Shown piece by piece: positions 61,370-64,000 of a DNA stretch of 64,000 bases. The stretch comes from Chitinophaga sp. (lineage in GTDB: Bacteria; Bacteroidota; Bacteroidia; Chitinophagales; Chitinophagaceae): NCBI RefSeq assembly GCF_017745275.1, contig NZ_JAGHZS010000003.1:62001-126000 (forward strand), given 5' to 3'. The notes below the pieces were generated by a model. The model was not told where the DNA came from and searched no databases. It worked only from the letters and a program-made list of their open reading frames with translations. Every line of letters starts with the position of its first letter. The first letter of the stretch is position 1. Made by a program: the position numbers and the translations under genes.

Positions 61370-63724
61370 ATGCGCAATATATTTTTGCTAATTCCTGTTT
61401 TGATAGGAATTACCTTCCCGGCCAGTGCACAGCACGCTGTTTTAAAAGGAACCGTGAAAACTGAAACAGGTGACCAGCTGGCATTTGCAAATATCAGTAT
61501 CCCCGGCTCGAAAATGGGTGTGGTAGCCGATAAAACCGGGGCATTTATGCTCACCCTGACCCAAGCCGGAACCTATAAAATTAAAGTTACCAGCGTAGGA
61601 TATAAAGGCGTTGAACAAAGCATTACCCTTCTCCCTAATGATACTACCCGTCAGGAAATCACGTTGTCATCCAATGGCGACCTGCAGGAGTTTGTAGTAT
61701 CTGCAAGCCGCAAGCAGGAAACACTGGATGAGGTGCCCTCTTCCATCACCATTATAGGCGCTAAAGACTTATCTATTCAGAAAGGAATCAGCAATAATAT
61801 CTCAGACATCCTGGCAAACTCGGTACCAGGGCTCGGATTCAGTAGTAATACTACCGGCAACTCCGGGCAAACACTCAGGGGACGGGAAATATTAGTGATG
61901 ATTGATGGCATTCCTCAATCTACTCCTTTGAGAAATGGAGGACGCGATATACGCAGTATAGATCCTTCTGCTATTGAAAGAGTAGAAGTAATAAAAGGCG
62001 CTACCGCTATTTATGGTAACGGCGCCGACGGAGGATTGATCAATTATATTACAAAGAAAGCCAGTCCTGGCCAGTCTTTAAGCGGACAAACCACTATTGG
62101 AGCTAATACCCAGTTGAAGAATGCACAACATACTGCCGGCTGGCAGGCAGGTCAACTGCTGTCAGGATCTTATAAAAAGCTGGACTACGTAGTATCCGGT
62201 CATTATGAGCAAACAGGTGTATATAAGGATGCCCGGGGCGTAGTGCTTTCTCCCGACTATGGCTTAGGGGAAACACAACTGTGGAATGCCTATGCCAAAA
62301 TAGGTTATACCATCAACCAGCTTAACCGCTTAGATGTGATGTATAACTTTTTCGGTAGCCAGCAACGGAGTGATTATATTCTGAAGAAAGGCCACTACCG
62401 CGATACCGCTGCTACCGGGATTTTAGGTACACGCCCTGGTAGTCCTGAAGGCACTCCCTATAATCATAACGTAAATGTTCATTACGGCAGTCAGCAAATA
62501 ATCGGAAACACCGACCTCGATATCAATGTATATTATCAGAAATTTTATACCGTTTTTTCCTGGGGAGATTCCTTTAAAGATGGAGGACAGTCAACCATCT
62601 CTTCTGATAAAAAAGGAGTACGCATCAATTTGTCTTCCCCCTTCCAGGCGGGTAAACATATTACCGGCGACCTGGTATATGGGTTAGATGTACTGAATGA
62701 TAAAACAGCGCAAAGACTTACAGATGGCAGAGTTTGGGTACCTGAGATGAGCATGCGCAACCTGGCGCCTTATACACAGTTAAAAACCACTTTCCTGCAA
62801 CACCTGGTATTGAAAGCAGGTGCACGATATGAAAATATCAATATCGATGTACCTGATTACACTACCATCATTTCTTTGAACACCAAAACAGGTCAATACT
62901 CAGAAGGAGGTAAAAGTGTAAAAGGAGGAGCCATTAGTTATAGTGCGCTGGTGTTTAATGCAGGGTTGCGGTACAATGAACTGAAATATTTCAAACCGTT
63001 TATTAGCTACTCCCAAAGCTTTTCTGTGAATGAACTGGGGCGCACTTTACGTACCGCCAGTGAAAGCACTGTTTCCCTGTTGAAAACAAAAGCTATTATT
63101 GCCAATAATTACGAAGCCGGGTTTAACAGTGCTATAGGGCCTGTAGCATTAGAAGGTAGCTATTATATCAGCACCTCAAAGCTAGGCGCTAACTACACAG
63201 TGGTAGAAGGGCGCTTTGAAATAGCACGGGAGCCTATCAAAATTCATGGTTTTGAACTGGCAGCGGACGTACGTATCCTGGAAAATGTAAGTGCAGGCGC
63301 TTCTTATGCTTATATCGAAGGGAAAATAGATGCTAACAAAAATGGGAAGTATAACGATAAAGAAGATGCCTATATCCTGGGTGATAAAATTGCACCACCG
63401 AAGTTAACGGCGTACATCCGCTACCAGCCAATAAAACAATGGAACCTGCGTATTCAGATGTTACAGGCAGGCGCACGTGACCGCTTTGCTCCGGATGCAG
63501 CTACCGGCTTATATACCTACGGGAAAGGCCCGGTGCAGCAGTTTACCTTGTTTAGTTTATTTTCTGATTTTAATATTGATGGCCATAGTAGCGTCCAGGT
63601 GGGAGTAGATAATTTATTTAATAAAGACTATTACACCGTTGCGTCCCAGTGGAATGCAAGAAATGAGAATTTTATTAAAGGCTCCGGCACCCGCATTAAT
63701 ATTAACTACAGTTACAAGTTCTAA
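61370..63724 (+). CDS. TonB-dependent receptor (iron-complex type)
   Basis: A 784-aa outer-membrane transporter starting at ATG 61370 with signal peptide MRNIFLLIPVLIGITFPASA. A carboxypeptidase-like regulatory domain (about 25-105: LKGTVKTETGDQLAFANISI) is followed by a plug domain with the TonB-box-near segment EVPSSITIIGAKDL, LRGREILVMIDGIPQ and IERVEVIKGATAIYGNGADGG, then a 22-strand barrel ending in RININYSYKF. The C-terminal Phe is typical. The plug and barrel resemble ferric-siderophore receptors (FecA/FhuA type). The ligand is unknown. A hairpin terminator follows. Confidence 0.93.
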   Translation: MRNIFLLIPVLIGITFPASAQHAVLKGTVKTETGDQLAFANISIPGSKMGVVADKTGAFMLTLTQAGTYKIKVTSVGYKGVEQSITLLPNDTTRQEITLSSNGDLQEFVVSASRKQETLDEVPSSITIIGAKDLSIQKGISNNISDILANSVPGLGFSSNTTGNSGQTLRGREILVMIDGIPQSTPLRNGGRDIRSIDPSAIERVEVIKGATAIYGNGADGGLINYITKKASPGQSLSGQTTIGANTQLKNAQHTAGWQAGQLLSGSYKKLDYVVSGHYEQTGVYKDARGVVLSPDYGLGETQLWNAYAKIGYTINQLNRLDVMYNFFGSQQRSDYILKKGHYRDTAATGILGTRPGSPEGTPYNHNVNVHYGSQQIIGNTDLDINVYYQKFYTVFSWGDSFKDGGQSTISSDKKGVRINLSSPFQAGKHITGDLVYGLDVLNDKTAQRLTDGRVWVPEMSMRNLAPYTQLKTTFLQHLVLKAGARYENINIDVPDYTTIISLNTKTGQYSEGGKSVKGGAISYSALVFNAGLRYNELKYFKPFISYSQSFSVNELGRTLRTASESTVSLLKTKAIIANNYEAGFNSAIGPVALEGSYYISTSKLGANYTVVEGRFEIAREPIKIHGFELAADVRILENVSAGASYAYIEGKIDANKNGKYNDKEDAYILGDKIAPPKLTAYIRYQPIKQWNLRIQMLQAGARDRFAPDAATGLYTYGKGPVQQFTLFSLFSDFNIDGHSSVQVGVDNLFNKDYYTVASQWNARNENFIKGSGTRININYSYKF

Positions 63725-63734
63725 GCATATACAC

Positions 63735-63761
63735 CTGCTACTCCTGCAAAAGGAGTAGCAG
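63735..63761 (+). terminator. Terminator after the TonB-dependent receptor
   Basis: CTGCTACTCC, loop TGCAAAA, GGAGTAGCAG, a perfect 10-bp stem 10 nt after the stop codon, followed by a pyrimidine-rich stretch. Confidence 0.7.
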
Positions 63762-63988
63762 AGCTTTCTCCCCAAAAATATTTTCTTTGTTTGTAGGGAA
63801 TTCAGCTTTATATACCTGTCCTCCGGGTATAGGATATCCGTGTAAACCCGGTTCCACTGTTATATGCCCGCATGGCCTGCACAACCAACACGCCATGGTG
63901 GCTACTAGTTAATCAATGGCTTTATCTGAAGACTGGCACTGACATTATTCCACGAAACACTATTCTTTATTCCACAAAATTGAAAAAC

Positions 63989-64000
63989 ATGAAAACTCCT
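63989..64000 (+). CDS. Possible start of the next gene, cut by the window end
   Basis: ATG 63989 encodes only MKTP before the window ends. It follows about 230 bp of non-coding sequence after the terminator. Too short to identify; it may not be a real start. Confidence 0.2.

Noticed and set aside
1..64000. CRISPR arrays, rRNA genes, complete insertion sequences
   Set aside because: No regularly spaced repeats, no rRNA-like sequence and no transposase frame were seen.

Overview
The window looks like a chromosomal segment from a Bacteroidota bacterium of the Chitinophaga type (Chitinophagaceae). Four things point there: many genes are preceded by the Bacteroidota -7 box TAnnTTTG, Shine-Dalgarno sites are mostly weak, outer-membrane barrels and a TonB-dependent receptor with a carboxypeptidase-like N-terminal domain are present, and the protein families are typical of that group. 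The species assignment is inference; no rRNA gene is present.

Layout. 1-10.6 kb: M28 aminopeptidase, glycine-cleavage GcvT, a SRPBCC protein with ComB phosphatase, a divergent AraC regulator and metallo-beta-lactamase-fold protein, a large SWIM/SNF2 helicase, and an MntA-HepT (nucleotidyltransferase-HEPN) toxin-antitoxin pair whose toxin frame carries an early amber codon. 10.7-13.9 kb: AhpD-like protein with its own AraC regulator, then a membrane metalloprotease and a TPR protein. 14.1-23.1 kb: a complete potassium-uptake operon: unknown 114-aa protein, 28-aa membrane peptide, kdpF, kdpA, kdpB, kdpC, porin, a KdpD cytoplasmic half and a separate histidine kinase. A good sigma-54 promoter precedes it and no kdpE is present. 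23.1-33.4 kb: hybrid kinase, outer-membrane protein, enoyl-CoA hydratase, S9 peptidase, HflX, Rieske protein and a GT39 glycosyltransferase.

33.5-46.6 kb is accessory DNA. Two identical tRNA-Asn genes flank a phage-tailspike-like beta-helix gene. After the second tRNA comes a decaying mobilizable island. It holds a frameshifted nucleotidyltransferase/HEPN gene, an unknown protein preceded by a structured non-coding element, and an XRE regulator with repeated upstream boxes. Next is a type I restriction-modification operon in the order hsdR-hsdS-ACNase-hsdM. The third gene is an ABC-type ATPase whose C-terminus carries the Arg-Glu-His pattern of PrrC anticodon nucleases. The island ends with a coiled-coil membrane protein and a 5'-truncated relaxase.

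46.6-64 kb is ordinary chromosome: alpha/beta hydrolase, a lipoprotein divergent from a LytS/LytTR two-component pair, cytochrome c, a RibD-type reductase, an outer-membrane protein, the ImuA-ImuB-DnaE2 mutagenesis cassette with a palindrome over its promoter, a family 2 glycosyltransferase, thymidylate kinase and a TonB-dependent receptor. The most interesting system is the R-M operon with the embedded PrrC-like nuclease: by analogy with E. coli Prr it would be a fallback that cleaves tRNA when a phage disables restriction.
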